64,000 bases of DNA from positions 15,376,001-15,440,000 of the forward strand of contig OY540810.1 in the NCBI GenBank assembly GCA_961205875.1, in the 5' to 3' direction. Every line of letters starts with the position of its first letter. Within the stretch, counting starts at the first letter, position 1. The position numbers were made by a program, and so were the translations under genes. Below the pieces are notes generated by a model, which was not told the origin of the DNA, did no database searches, and saw only the letters and a program-made list of their open reading frames with translations. The DNA is from Sialis fuliginosa (taxonomy: Eukaryota; Arthropoda; Insecta; Megaloptera; Sialidae). Positions 32,245-44,520 of this stretch are shown here, one piece after another.

Positions 32245-34235
32245 TCGAAATCCGGATTTTGATGGAATTATCATTATGACTATTGTCGTCTGTGCGTCGG
32301 TCTGCCTGTAATTGCTGTAACTCAAATACCACAAATCGTAGAAGGGTGAAATTCTATATTTAAGATTAATTTTTGTCTGGGAAGAAAACCAACTATTTTT
32401 GAAAACGATCTTTGTATTTTTGAATTTTTCGAATTATTTTTGAAATAGTGCGTGTTACAGAAAAACGGTGAAACTAAAAATTCTTGGTAATATTATTATC
32501 TATAATTCATATTCTATTCATTTTAAAAAAATAAAAAATAAAAATTATATTTTAAATGGTTCATAACAGAGAAGAATAATCTAATGACTTTCTTATACAT
32601 ATTACAGAGATTGAACAGTGTTCGTGTTCGCCACAGGTATCATGAGACTTTCTTATACGTAATACTGAGAGTGAACAGTGTGGGTGATGATTAATTGTTC
32701 TTAAATTAGGGTCGCGTGGCTAAAAAGTATGGGAAACACTGGGTTAGATTGTTGAAGATAATAATAATATAATATTATTGAAGTTTCCATATACATAGAA
32801 ACATGAACTGCCCGTTTTGTATTAACACAATGTGTAAGATTTGGTTAACAAAAGTGAAGAAAGAGATATAACACAAACAAAAATGTATCTTTTTTACACT
32901 CATGTTTAAATAAAGACCAGTATAGACCCCCAATACACTTGTTATGAAGATTTGATTTTCGAATCATATAGGTACACTTCTTTCAATAACTATTTTAGAT
33001 TAATATTTTAAAACTATCTAAATACACTAATGCCACCACCTACATCTGCCTTGATTCAAACCTAATTAAGATTTGATATTTTCTTAGGTTAAAAATATCC
33101 CACAGAAATGATAACATAGACACAGTCACCCACCCACACCCACATACAAGCAAACTGCAACAACAACAATTCCACGCAGTTTCGCATGGGAACGCTGAAC
33201 GTGCTCTAGGTGTAATTGGATGAAAGGCTACGTCTCTGTGGGAAGGGGGTACGGGACATAGCATCCCCTACCCCCCAACGCCCCTAGACGTGCGCACAGT
33301 GGATCGAATTAACTGAAAACTGGCCATAAGAAAATATTTTGGCTACCGATAAGAAATTATATTTTTTGGTATTCAGTAACGAAACCGAAAAATATTTGCC
33401 ATGGGAGCCACGGGACTTTCTTATACGTAATACTGACAGTAAATAGTGCACGTGATTCTTATTTTATTAAAACATATTTCTGACACACTAATAAAAGATA
33501 GAATAAAATGAGTGGGACATAAATTATAGATAATTATATTATTTATAATATGTATCAAATGAATTTTTTTGAACTAAATCAGAAACGGATTATTTATTCT
33601 TGCCAGTTTTTGAATTTTCGAATTATTTTTGAAAAAAAAAATGTTTTAGATAAAAATATTATTATCTATAATTTATGTACCGTACATTTTTTCCAACATT
33701 TATGATTTAGCCAGAAATATTTTTTTTACATAATTAATTAGAACCATCTACACTGTTTATTTCTTAGTACTATGTATAAGAAAGTTTCATGGTACCTATG
33801 GCAAACACGTATATACTGTTGAGTTTTTGTAATACGTATAAGAAAGTCCTATGACATTCAGATATTTTTTCTTTGTTATGAACCATTTGAAATGTAGTAA
33901 ACAATTTTTTTTTAAATGAATAGAACATAAATTATAGATAATATTACCTACTATTTTTAACTTGGATATTTTCTCTAATTCGCACTGTTTCTTAGTAATT
34001 CGAAAAATTCAAAAATCGACCTCAATAAACATCCGTATCCGGTTGAAAGATCGTTTTTAAAAATAAGTTTTCTTCCCAGACAAAAATTAATCTAAAATCT
34101 TATACGATTTGTAGTATTTGAGTTACAGTGTCTACAGACAGACACACACACACACACAGACATCATGACGAAAATAGTCAGAATGGATTCAGGAAAGGTC
34201 AAAATGGATAATTCCGGATAAAATCCGGATTTCGA
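32245..34235. mobile_element. R5: 2-kb imperfect palindromic element
   Basis: The outer ends are TCGAAATCCGGATTTT at 32245-32260 and its exact inverse at 34220-34235. Further in, GACTATTGTCGTC, GTCTGGGAAGAAAAC and AAATACCACAAATCGTA on the left pair with inverted counterparts on the right (34040-34190). Inner CTTTCTTATACGTAATACTG blocks occur at 32594, 32645 and 33417 with inverted forms at 33775 and 33835. A CpG-bearing insert lies at 33110-33320. Related fragments: 12172, 30343, 37500-37850. No coding capacity. Confidence 0.65.
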
Positions 34236-34689
34236 AATTATACTATATTATGTATATTTCATATACATACGTATAAGAAAGTAAAAATTGCATATGTCTA
34301 GAGTTTTAATGTAATTTTGGTATTTAAATTTAATGCAATAAATTCTAATGAAAAAAACTACAAATATCATTTGAAAGTAGATGTTTCGATCTTTAAAATG
34401 ATTTTTAATGATTCAAATCTGACTATTTTCACTCGAAGTATAGAATTAAAAAAAAATTTTTTTTTAAGTATTTGAAACTCTTATGCATAATTTTTATAAA
34501 AAAAGTGATTATAATTTATACACTTATGTGTTTTCATTAACTCCATTTAACTCTAAAAATACAAAGTTTTGGCAGATAATAGATTAAAGGGGTATCCTAC
34601 CAGCTTCTCATAAGAATTGAGTTCGATTGAACTATGTTTGTTTCGGTAGCCATTGACCTTAAGTTGCCACGTCCAGATTTTTATTAAAT

Positions 34690-34930
34690 TTGATCCACTG
34701 TACGCCGTGCATGAGGTCCGTCTCCTCGTAAACTCCCTGGAGGGTTTCAGCAGCGTCCGTTGTCACACTAGGTCGACCTGGACGGACCTATTAACGTCAG
34801 GTGGTGGTTAATCTCATCATAGGCGGCAGTAAACTTGTTTCGTTTAGCTCACACTGTATGTCTACTCTGCTAATATGATTCACACTCTGAAGATTAACTG
34901 TTTTGGTGGACCCTTTCAACGCTGAAAATG
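34690..34930. other. GC-richer segment resembling a retroelement 3' part
   Basis: CTGTACGCCGTGCATGAGGT, CTCCCTGGAGGGTTTCAGCA and CGACCTGGACGGACCTATTA stand out from AT-rich flanks. Such text, including AACGTCAGGTGGTGGTTAA, looks like the terminal coding/3' region of a LINE, but no motif proves it. It is unique in the window. Confidence 0.25.
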
Positions 34931-35130
34931 TTCAACGTCTTTTTGTGTATTCATGAAAATAATGTTGGGTCGCATTTATGCCATACGTATTTAGCATTGA
35001 AATTAAAAACACATTTTTCTTATAATAGAATTTTGTAGAAAAAAATGTAGTAGAAATGAATAACATAGGCCCACAATTAGGCATTTTATACGTATTTTAG
35101 AAATACATATATATTCGAAAATCCAATTTA

Positions 35131-35260
35131 ACCCTTTGGACGCGTAAATCGACTTAAGTCGCTTGTTTTTTGTTATCTTTCAACTCGTAAATCGACTACA
35201 GTCCACAGCTTATGAAAAATGTATCCGTTGAACGCGTAATTCGTACTCTATATGTTTCAT
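35131..35260 (+). mobile_element. Possible piggyBac-like left end
   Basis: TTAACCCTTTGGACGCGTAA at 35129-35148 has the TTAA plus CCCTTT form of piggyBac-type termini, followed by internal repeats of CGTAAATCGAC (35144 and 35187) and CGTAATTCG. No matching right end was found. Confidence 0.3.
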
Positions 35261-35489
35261 ATTTTTGTATTTTACAAATATATATATTTTTATGTATATG
35301 TTACTATAATAAAGTTCAATTTATTTAATAATTGCTGTTTTTTTATTTTAATTAATTTTTTTATTCTTTCTACCCCCTAAAACCATGCAACGCCCATGTT
35401 TTGTAAATAAATTTATTTGATGTCTTACATTAAGTAAATAATAAAAAAAATATTTTAAAAATATTTTATTTTGAAATGTCGTATCTTTT

Positions 35490-35690
35490 TATTGCATTGA
35501 GTTAGAAACTTGAATTTTTACAGGACTGTGAGGCTGTAGATCTTAATATTTGATATGAATTTCAACTTGTTACCTCTAGCTGTTCCTGTGAAAAAGGGTC
35601 TCGACGGATGGACAGACAGACAAATGGATAACAAAGTGATTCTATAGGGATTCTGTTTTTTCATTTTGAGATGCAGAACTTTAAAACGGT
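35490..35690 (+). repeat. Widespread insect repeat type with GACAGACAGA block
   Basis: GACTGTGAGGCTGTAGATCT, TATGAATTTCAACTTGTTAC, CCTGTGAAAAAGGGTC, GGACAGACAGACAAATGGA, AACAAAGTGATTCTATA and GGATTCTGTTTTTTCATTTT form a block order I recognise from repeats in several insect genomes (from memory, not searched). Single copy in this window. Confidence 0.45.
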
Positions 35691-36073
35691 CTCTTCAAAC
35701 GCACTGATAATAAAGTTTTGATACACAGAAAAATATACCTGCTTCCAAACTTTCGGACGATAATGTATATCATAATTAAACCTTAAACAAGTATCTAAAG
35801 ATTTATCAAAAATTTCAAATCAAAGTGTAATACAATTTATAAAACCCAAACATTAATATGGATCGGTAACAAGGACAAATAGAGTTCGAGGAAACCGACA
35901 CCACACAGAGTAAAAAAGTGTACACAATTAAATTAAAGCAATTACAACATTAGTAGGAAATAAGGCGTTGAAATTAATAAAGAAAATACTAATTCCACTG
36001 TAAACATAGCGTCACAAAAACACTGTGTAAGCGGCCAACTCATTTAGGAGCCGCTTCAGAATTCGGGACAATA

Positions 36074-36235
36074 ATGTCGGGCTATAAAAAACAGCAGTTT
36101 GCAGTTAGAGGCGAAGTCCTTGAATATGAAACAGGTGGAGGAAAACGAGGAGGTCTTGGAGCGGCGATAACTTGTGTCCTTGGAACGCGAGAGAGCGCGC
36201 GCGATATCCGTACAACATATGGAAGGTGTTCTTAA
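36074..36235 (+). CDS. Unassigned 53-codon open frame, GC-richer
   Basis: Starts MSGYKKQQFAVRGEVLEYE and continues glycine-rich (GGGKRGGLGAA). Composition and codon spread differ from the AT-rich surroundings, and no within-window repeat covers it. An opposite 83-codon frame overlaps. No known domain. It may be an exon fragment of an unrecognised gene. Confidence 0.2.
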   Translation: MSGYKKQQFAVRGEVLEYETGGGKRGGLGAAITCVLGTRESARDIRTTYGRCS

Positions 36236-36359
36236 GTTGGGATCCCTGCTTTTTTATATTTTGACAGACATATAGGGTGAAAGTGTGTGAAATATAATAC
36301 ATGAGGAAGGTGGTGGCTTTATTAAAAAACTTTCTTATAAAATTAGCGACCCCCATACA

Positions 36360-37500
36360 TTTATATAATTTATAAAATTAATACCATTTTGTACTGTTCA
36401 TCTTGAACATTTTTTTTTACTTCTGTATTCAAAAATAAGATACTTTCTTCTCAGATTGAGTTAATAACATTTTCAGTAATTTTCAAAAATAAGAAATATT
36501 CTTCTCAGATCGATCCTAAACATAATAAAATTTTTCCCTTCTATGTTTTGTCGTTTTTATGTTACAGACAGACAGACGAACAGGGTAAAAATGTATATAT
36601 TTCAAATCAAGAATAAAAAAATATACTAACAATAAGAAAGTTCTAAATTTTGGTACGAGGCTAACTTAACAGTGGTTGAAGATAACGACGTTGTCGCTAC
36701 ATTGCGACGTTGCCGAATCACTCACTCACTTGATGATTGTAGGAGGATGTTGATGGTTTTAAACCACTTTTTCATGCATATATAGCTTTTATATGGTCGG
36801 TTTTAAAAATTCTTTTATACGCTGAACGTAAATGTTTTTTATATTTACACTAATGGATTAAAATTATACCTATGGCTATGAGAGTGTGGATTTTTATTTA
36901 TACTTTATGAGTTTAGTATACAAAGATAAAAAAAAAACAGTATTATTAATAATATTTTTATTATAATACCGTTGGATGTTAAATTTTATTGATGTCCTTG
37001 ATTTTGTTTTAAACATGGGCGTCTTTGAAGCATTGGACATGTAAAAGGGGTAAATAGGACAATGTTTTAGAACTCATGAAAACCTAAGTACTGAAGATAC
37101 TGAAGACTTTAAAAGTTTAGTATATACATTGTTATTAAAATGGAAATGTTATAGTTTTTATATGTATAGTAGGTATATACTATACCTTTTTTATTTGATA
37201 TTTTTTCTTGATATAGAGTCGTTTACGCATACACAATATATTTGTATCAAGACAAAAAAATAGTCTGTATTCAAAATATTCACAATTCTAATGACATTAT
37301 GTGGAAAAAAATTCTAACCCGTTTCAAAAATATATTTTTTTTATAGCTTCTTATTTGGGAACACTATGCAATAGTCAATTGAGGGTTAATTAAAAACTCT
37401 AGATACATCAGTTGTTTTAGATGTGTAGCTAAGAAGCACTTTCAACGAGGTATTAATTCTGAGAGATTTAGAACAATGAAGAACTTTGAAATAGTGTGAA
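36360..37500. other. No gene recognised
   Basis: AT-rich with a short duplicated block: AAAAATAAGATACTTTCTTC then TCAGATTGA at about 36430 and AAAAATAAGAAATATTCTTC then TCAGATCGA at about 36485. Confidence 0.4.
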
Positions 37501-37850
37501 ATACAGAAATATCCAAGTTAAAAATTGTAGGTAATATTATCTATAATTTATGTTGTATTCATTTTTTCGAAAAAACAAATTTTGAAAAAAAAAATTAAAT
37601 TATATTTGAAATATAAATCATTCACACCTGTTTAAAAATAATTCAAAAATTGACAAGAGTAAACATCCGTTTTCAGTTTAGTAATTACGTTTAAAAAATG
37701 TTGTTGATAGATTGTTATCTATAATTATGTCCCATTAATTTTTTCTATCCTTTATTAGTTTGTCAGAAATATTTTAATAAAATTAGCATCACGTGCACTG
37801 TTTACTATCAATATTACGTATAAGAAAGTTCCGTGGCTCCCATGGTCAGA
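37500..37850 (-). repeat. R5 family fragment
   Basis: GCATCACGTGCACTGTTTAC, ATTACGTATAAGAAAGT and CGTGGCTCCCATGG are the inverse of 33395-33460. AATTGACAAGAGTAAACATC resembles 34015-34035. One arm only is present. Confidence 0.6.
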
Positions 37851-38317
37851 GTCAAGTGTGAGTCGATCCTCGTATACTAAGATAGCTTAGTCACCAATAT
37901 AAAATAACTGATATTAGTTAATAGTTAAGAATCAGTATTTAAGTACTTGAATTTTTCTACGTTTGACATAGACCAAAAAATATTTTTTTTTACCACTGGG
38001 CGGCGCTAGGAGCGAAGGCTTCCTAGCGTATTAGTTCAAATATAACTGAAAATGTGAATTTTTTAAAATTATTTTTGAAAAAATACGCAAGTGCGTTGAA
38101 CTATGATAATTTTCTTATGGTCTCGGCATCATATTCCAAAAAAAATTTCAAAAACTTCTCACTATTACTTTTAAATATACCGGCAATCCGGGATTGAATA
38201 AATGGTAATCCATTTGTCCCCTCAAAGAAAGCCAAATACTTTCAATTTTATTTTTATAAATATTATGAGAACATGGTATTTATTTATATATGCTTTTAAA
38301 TATATGTATTTATATTA

Positions 38318-38390
38318 TATACACCAAATCTACTTTAATGAAGCATTTAACGCTAAAAGAGCATTTAATTGGTTGATAATACCGGGCATA
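38318..38390 (+). repeat. Dispersed repeat, second copy 51884-51936
   Basis: ACACCAAATCTACTTTAATG, AAGCATTTAACGCTAA and AATACCGGGCAT. The 51.9-kb copy has ACACCAAATCTACTTTATGG, GCGCTAATGATAATAGCGGG. The foldback 38393-39232 inserted directly at its end. Confidence 0.55.
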
Positions 38391-38392
38391 TA

Positions 38393-39232
38393 CAGGGTGG
38401 GGCATTTAAAGTGTTACAGTTGATTATCTCAGAACCATCGCAAAAATGAAAAAAATGTTTCAACCAAAAAATGTTTGGTTGTGAGGGGGTAATCGAATAG
38501 TAATATTTATTTGCTATTTTCACGTGGCCTTCAAGTATATTTAAAGGTCAACATCATTTTTTTAAATAGGAACCTAGAGTTTTTATTTAGTAATCTTATT
38601 CTACGAACAACCTAAGCTTTCCAAGGTATCTAACAAAATAATTCGAGATTTTTAACTTTCAAAAATTTTTTACTCAAAAACCACAAACTTTAGAAAAAAA
38701 GTATAAGATACACAAAATATTTATTTTGGTCTAATAAAGCGTGGAGAATTATTTTAAAAATTTTAAAATTTTTTTCTATTTATTTTATTTTAGCAAAAAC
38801 AAAAAAAAGTACGAAATGTTAAAAAAAATCTAGAATAATTCTCCAAGTTTCATTAGACCAAAATAAACATTTTTTGTATCTTGTACTTTTTTTCTAAAGT
38901 TTATGGTTTCTGAGTAAAAAATTCTTGAAAATTCAAAATCTCGAATTATTTTGTTAGATACCTTGGAAAGCTTAGGTTGTTCAAAAAAAAGTTTTCAATG
39001 AAAGATTCGTATTTTTTCACGTAAAATAAGATTACTAAATAAAAACTATAGGTTCCTATTTAAGAAAATTATGTTCACCTTCAAATATCCTTGAAGGCCA
39101 CGTTAAAATAGCAAATAAATATTACTATTCGATTACCCCCTTACAACTAAACATTTTTTGGTTGAAACATTTTTTTCAAATATGCGATGGTTCTGAGATA
39201 ATCAACTGTAACACTTTAAATGCCCCAGCCTG
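38393..39232. mobile_element. 840-bp near-perfect foldback MITE with TA flanks
   Basis: The left end CAGGGTGGGGCATTTAAAGT and the inverted right end CAGGCTGGGGCATTTAAAGT start arms of about 400 bp with few differences, meeting near 38812. TA flanks both sides (38391-38392, 39233-39234). CAGGGTG-type ends and TA duplication fit Tc1/mariner-type mobilisation. The transcript would form one very long hairpin. Confidence 0.9.
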
Positions 39233-39234
39233 TA

Positions 39235-39784
39235 TATGACAGACAGGCTTTATTCCTTTTCCCGATTCCTGTACAGAACACTAAAAACAAATGTATATTA
39301 TGTATAGTATAACGCCACTGGTACAATAATTGTAATTTTATTACAACGGTAACATAAAACAAAAACAGAAAAACAGCTGCTCAAAAATACATATACACAT
39401 TCTAGCACGAGTTTAAAAAAGGAAAGAAATGTGTAGGTACACAACAGTACCCGCATACCACAGCATATAAAATTCATATTATGCACACATTTAGTACTTA
39501 TTTAGCGCCACAAAAATATTGCAATGTGCAACCCGGCAACAACATACATATAACAGCTAAAAAATTCATACGGCTTATATAAGCGCGTTGCAACGGTAAT
39601 ATAAAAAGTGTGCAGCAGTACGGCGGTGGACACCGTGAATCGATTAGGTCCCCCTCCCCCCTCCCAATACAAGCATATCACCTACATGTTTAGGTATACA
39701 TGTTTGACATTTTTGTGTCGTTTTTACTATATTGTATTAAGTAAAGTAGATGCATACGTTCGCAGTAGGTACCTTTATTAAATT
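39235..39784. other. No gene recognised
   Basis: Plain AT-rich sequence with a C-rich run CCCCCTCCCCCCTCCC near 39650. Confidence 0.4.
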
Positions 39785-39972
39785 AAACTATTTTTTAACC
39801 CTTATCGCAAATTTTATAAACGTAACTGGTATCGTGGGGTATTTGAGGCCCCCATTCAAGATTAGCTTTTAGCAAACCGGTTTCAATAATAGGACTGGAT
39901 AATAGTTTATAAATAGTAAACAATGCATTCATATTATGTAATCAACTAGCTTTTATTACATTTATTTTATGA
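39785..39972 (+). repeat. R6 dispersed repeat, inverse of 24205-24395
   Basis: GTAACTGGTATCGTGGGGTA, AAGATTAGCTTTTAGC, GGATAATAGTTTATAAATAG and GTAATCAACTAGCTTTTAT. The 3' edge joins an R1 fragment directly. Confidence 0.7.
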
Positions 39973-40190
39973 TGATTTTTATGCCGGATCGTCCTCTTGT
40001 CAGTTCCAACCAACAAACCAAGTTTCATTATTATAGGTTCAGTAATTCATGAGTTATGCATAAGACACGAAAAAAAATAATTTTTGACCTGAAACGACAA
40101 GATAAATTTAATTTTTTTAAATCGGAGAACAATTTTTTCTTTAAAAAACGATCACAAAGCTATTAAAATCTCCTATATGAAGAAGCAAAA
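39973..40190 (+). mobile_element. R1 family, eroded tail fragment
   Basis: GGATCGTCCTCTTGTCAG, AACCAAGTTTCATTATTAT, TTCATGAGTTATGCATAAGA and ACGATCACAAAGCT are recognisable; the GACA run is lost. Confidence 0.65.
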
Positions 40191-40690
40191 ATATTTGACA
40201 GTTAAAGTACAAAACTTGGCAACTTCATTACCATCTGATTGGCCTAACTATAAGCCAGCCTTGTCTCAGTATGCAGTCCTAATAAATAGTTAATCTATGC
40301 CTTCCAACTTCTGCACCATATTATATTACGAGAATAAATATAAATTAGAAAACATATATGTCACTTAATTTTATTTTAGTGGTATTTAGTTAATTCAGTT
40401 TATCCAGAGCACGGTAAAGATAATGTTAATCGTGTGATATAACGTAAGCATAACTTTTAATCTAGAGCTTACAGTTTTATTTATAATGTATACTAATACC
40501 ACTAATGAAGCAGCCAACATAGCTATAACTATAGGTATACGAGTACGTGGACTTTTTCACTTTATATTATTTAAGCAACTATTATCTACTATCTACTACA
40601 TATTAGTAACATTGTAAAACTCTGATATATTCATTTAGAAATTACACTAATTGTTAGAACTAATACTAAATATGAATACACATACATAAA
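40191..40690. other. No gene recognised
   Basis: AT-rich sequence without visible repeats. Confidence 0.4.
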
Positions 40691-40692
40691 TA

Positions 40693-41228
40693 CGATACTA
40701 GCACCAGTTTTGACTCCTTTTAAGAGCAAAGGTTTGACTAGGGCCGTAACTACCACAGTGGCCCCCGAAGTTAGGGGGCCACGCAACAGCGTAAAACTTT
40801 TATTTTTATTTTGTTCTTTAAAATGTTACACTTATTACAAATGTTGATTTTAATGACCTTTTTGAGATTGTCGATAAAAAAAGGTCTTCAATTTTTTATA
40901 TTCTGGAAGGCCCTCGGTCACTTCTTGCCACGAGGCTTCCGAAATTGTAGTCACGGCTCTGGGATTGACGTGCTTCTTTTTTGTTATACTCATGAAATCA
41001 TGTTACTAATAAAACTAGTAAATCTTTATTAAATCAATTCAATTATAAAAAAAGTTTTTTTTTTAATTATAGACTTTTATTTTCTTTATGTTTTTTCTAG
41101 TTAAGTAAGTGTCTATAGATTATGATTCAGTAATGGCGGTAATCGAATATCAACAAATATTTTTAATTTAGTACCATCATTTAATAACAAGAATCCAACA
41201 CTGGGGTATGATCCAAAACTGGTGGTAT
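40693..41228 (+). mobile_element. TA-MITE family copy, interrupted by a hAT-type MITE
   Basis: Ends CGATACTAGCACCAGTTTTG and, inverted, ATACCACCAGTTTTGG. The interior shares TAGACTTTTATTTTCTTTATG-type and TCAACAAATATTTTTAATTT blocks with 10659-11211. TA flanks. Much of the middle is replaced by the 40739-40961 insertion and deletions. Confidence 0.75.
40739..40961. mobile_element. 223-bp hAT-type MITE with 8-bp target duplication
   Basis: The left end TAGGGCCGTAACTACC and the inverted right end CAGAGCCGTGACTACA are typical hAT-like termini. The flanks GGTTTGAC (40731-40738) and GGATTGAC (40962-40969) match at 7 of 8. The sister element at 48864 has one uninterrupted GTGATTGAC there, confirming the empty site. 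Purine-rich GGGGGCC blocks lie near the left end. Confidence 0.8.
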
Positions 41229-42874
41229 TATTGGCTGTGGCACGTTACCCTATGGACAAAAAGGGTAATTTATAAAATCATTACCGAAGTAAAAATATCG
41301 AAATTTAAATTTGGCGAACCTGCATGTTGGTGGAGGGCCCAAGCTAATCTTTAATAAACTCATTCCTATAAGCCAACATTTCAAAAAAAAAATCGTATTT
41401 TGAACACTATATTTATATAAGAACACGGATCTACAACAATATTTTAATTTTCATAAACTTTCCTTTACGTACTGCATATTCACAACAATTATAATAACAA
41501 AAAGTAACTTTATCCTAACATTTATAAAACAGTATTTTAATTCAATGATAAAACTCGAATTTAACTTTGAAAACTACAACATATTCCATATATTAGTATT
41601 TACTACCTGCAGAATAAATAAGCTTGTGTTATTACACTTGGCAAAAGTATTTAAAAAACAACAATATAATAAGCGAATAAATAATAATAAATGCATGCTT
41701 CAACTGGATTATTTCTTGCATTTTAATCTACATAGTTATAAAGTACTTTACTTACATATTAAATCATTCTACAACATAATCCCCTCCCATCTTCTTTAAA
41801 TACACACACAAATCTTACAGTACAGTGGTTCAGAGACGGAAAGAATACTATAAAATAAAAACAAAACCGATCAGGGTACTAGACGATAAGGGCCGGTGTT
41901 AGGGACAGGGGCGAATCGACATTTTGTTAATTTTTTTAAATCATTTATATTAATGTTAAAAATTAGAATTTTTAAGTTTTTTGAAAAATAAATATATCCG
42001 AACAAATCAGGTAGATTGAAATATGTAACTTAAAATTTAGATCAATTAAAAAAATATTTATGAAAAAAACACGGAACAAAAATGTACATATTGTTCCTAT
42101 AAATGTACAGATTTGCTCCATCCATACTAGCCCACCCCCCTTAGTTTCGAAGTTACATGTCTGACAATGAGTATCATTTCTTCAAAATCCGTAAATTTTC
42201 TACCAATTTTCGCGGATAGATATTTTTTTAAAGGCACATATTTTTTAATCATTTTGAATGTATTTTGATACCCCACATTGCAAATAGCGAAAAAAATATG
42301 ATGTTAATTTTAAAAATCTTAGCAAATATTGATTTTTCGAAATTTTGGGGAAGAACAAGGAATTTTACATATACAAATATATATTCCAAATTTCGGGTCA
42401 ATCGGGCCGGTAGTTTTTGAGTTATGTTGCGAATAAATGGACAAACGGACAAAAGGGCTTTTTGATGGAATCCTAAATTATACTTCAAAAGTTTATTTAA
42501 AAAAAATTTTGTTTTATTCAAAATGAAAAAAAAATGTGTTCAATACAATATCCGAAGTTCCGTTACGAGTTGATTCGTTATTTCGAAGTTTCACTGTATA
42601 CATATACTGTGCAACTGTACAACATTCAAAGTGTAGAAGTCAAAATCATGCATTAGAGAACAATAAAAAGCAATGCCTGTAATAATAAAAACAATAACAA
42701 CAAAAAAAGTTTTCAGGAGCGGCAATGATTTCTCAGCCTAAGGGCATCAAAATCTTTAACCTACCGAAAAATTCAAGGGTTTCCGCATATTTTTTTGGTG
42801 TTTGAATCATACTCCAAAATGTGAAAATGTAGCAACGAAATAATTTTTGAATCATGTTTTGTTCATGTCAGATA
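41229..42874. other. No gene recognised
   Basis: AT-rich. At 42395-42450 the text TCGGGTCAATCGGGCCGGTA then GTTTTTGAGTTATG resembles tails of R1/R2-like repeats, but there is no second copy here. Open frames at 41545-41799 and 42249-42521 are low-complexity. Confidence 0.35.
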
Positions 42875-43095
42875 TTATAAAGAATTTGCTCTAAAGCAAA
42901 AGCTTACGCAATCTGCAATTTTAGAGTAGAGATAATGGATTTATAATAATGTAAATCTGTTAAGTATTCTATGATGAACACCTATCACTTCTTTTAGATT
43001 GCTGATTTCAACTTCATATACCGTTATTTACAGATGTCATTTATATTTAATACTCCCGTTAGCTTAGCTTTTGCTTTAAAGCAAATTCTTTAGAA
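42875..43095. mobile_element. 221-bp foldback MITE with TA flanks
   Basis: TTATAAAGAATTTGCTCTAA then AGCAAAAGCT on the left pairs with AGCTTTTGCTTTAAAGCAAA then TTCTTTAGAA on the right. TA occurs at 42873-42874 and 43096-43097. A related half is seen near 29850-29930. Confidence 0.7.
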
Positions 43096-43097
43096 TA

Positions 43098-43855
43098 CCA
43101 GTTCTTAATGGCTTGTTAAAATGAAAAGAGTTGGACGAGGAGGGGAGGGGGAGGGGGTCGTTAAATATCAAATGGTTAGGGTTCTGCGATAACTGTACAG
43201 AAATAAAACGTGTACTCAATGCCAGCCCTGGCACGTATTATAGTGAAAGAAAAGAAAATGGATATCTGAGGGTGGAAAGTAGACACACGAGGAAGAGAAT
43301 GCTAAATAAACTATAATACATGAAGATAAAACAAAAGGTACAGGCGAATGTGGTAAGATAAACATTGATTTCCGTATAACGCTGCTATGTGTAACTTACC
43401 CCCATACCCCTTCAAAAACCAACCCGCGGTGTTTTACTGTACACAGCCCATAACCTCAACAACGGTCGTACAAATGTTTCTACGAACGTTTTCAAGGAAA
43501 TGTAATGTTGGCTATTTTATATAAATATATATGTGCACAGGAAAATCTAGTATAGTTTTTCATATTTTCAAATTACTTAAAGTACGGTTGGATATGGAAA
43601 AAATCGTGATCACATTTGATTTTTTTACACACAGAAAATTGTGTGTTGCTTTACAAGAGGAAATTAAGATGAAAATAATTTGTTTTGAAAAAAATAATTG
43701 TAATATATCTAGTATTCCCATCGAATTCAGTCGTTGGGGAAGGGTAGGGGGTATATTTCCAATATAGTATTAATCGTTATCCTGTGCAAAATTAATCATT
43801 TTCGATTTACCTAAACGACAAAAAGTTTATTTTACAGTAAAAGGATTTTTTATGT
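43098..43855. other. No gene; G-rich patch
   Basis: A GGAGGGGAGGGGGAGGGGG run (43139-43157) is a candidate G-quadruplex. Open frames 43131-43316 and 43531-43767 have no recognised motif. Confidence 0.35.
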
Positions 43856-44520
43856 ATCCTTAACATATATAAAGCTCAATGTCTGTTTGTCTGTCTGTCT
43901 GTCCGTCAGTGCGCTTATAACTCGAGAACCACTTATTCGATTTACGATTTTTTTTATTCATAGATATGTTCTTTGGTCAGGTTATAGGATAAATTTTGTT
44001 ACGTTAGGTAACATAAGGAATAAGCAGTGACGATAATAGTAAATCAATTCGGAAAAAAGTTTGTCGCCAGCGCGCTCATTTGCAATACGCTGCCTAAACC
44101 GTTAAATATATTTAACAAAATAATGTAGTAAAGAATTGTGTGGAATCAAAAGATCTAAAATATAGTCGGCGATACCACACATCTAACTTTTATATTTAAG
44201 CCACAAGGACTGTTTTTATATTACAAAGAAAAATTGGGTGTTGTTTACGTGGATTTATGACCTGCAAAACATTAATCCTTATCGAAATAAATGATTTCAT
44301 CGTCTTAAGGTCTTAAAAACTTAATGTAAATATAATTTTCACTTTATCCAATTTGGTCTTTTAGTTTAGAAAATAACTTTAAATAAATTATATACGGTAA
44401 AGTATTATTAATAACGCGCGAACTAAAGAAGTACCGCGTCGGAGCGGGACAGAGGGAACGATTCACATGCACTCGGCCGCAGAAACATCGTTTGAATTTT
44501 TAATGAATCGAAAAAATAAA
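43856..44520 (-). mobile_element. R2 family, inverted copy without head
   Basis: Minus-strand tail: GACAGACAGACAGACAAAC run, then AGCTTTATATATGTTAAGG. Inner blocks GTTTAGGCAGCGTATTGC and TTTACTATTATCGTCACTGC match the other copies. The GC-rich head is missing. Confidence 0.7.

Noticed and set aside
35131..37390. A full piggyBac-like element between TTAACCC at 35129 and GGGTTAA near 37383
   Set aside because: Beyond TTAACCC the two ends do not match when inverted, so they are probably unrelated.
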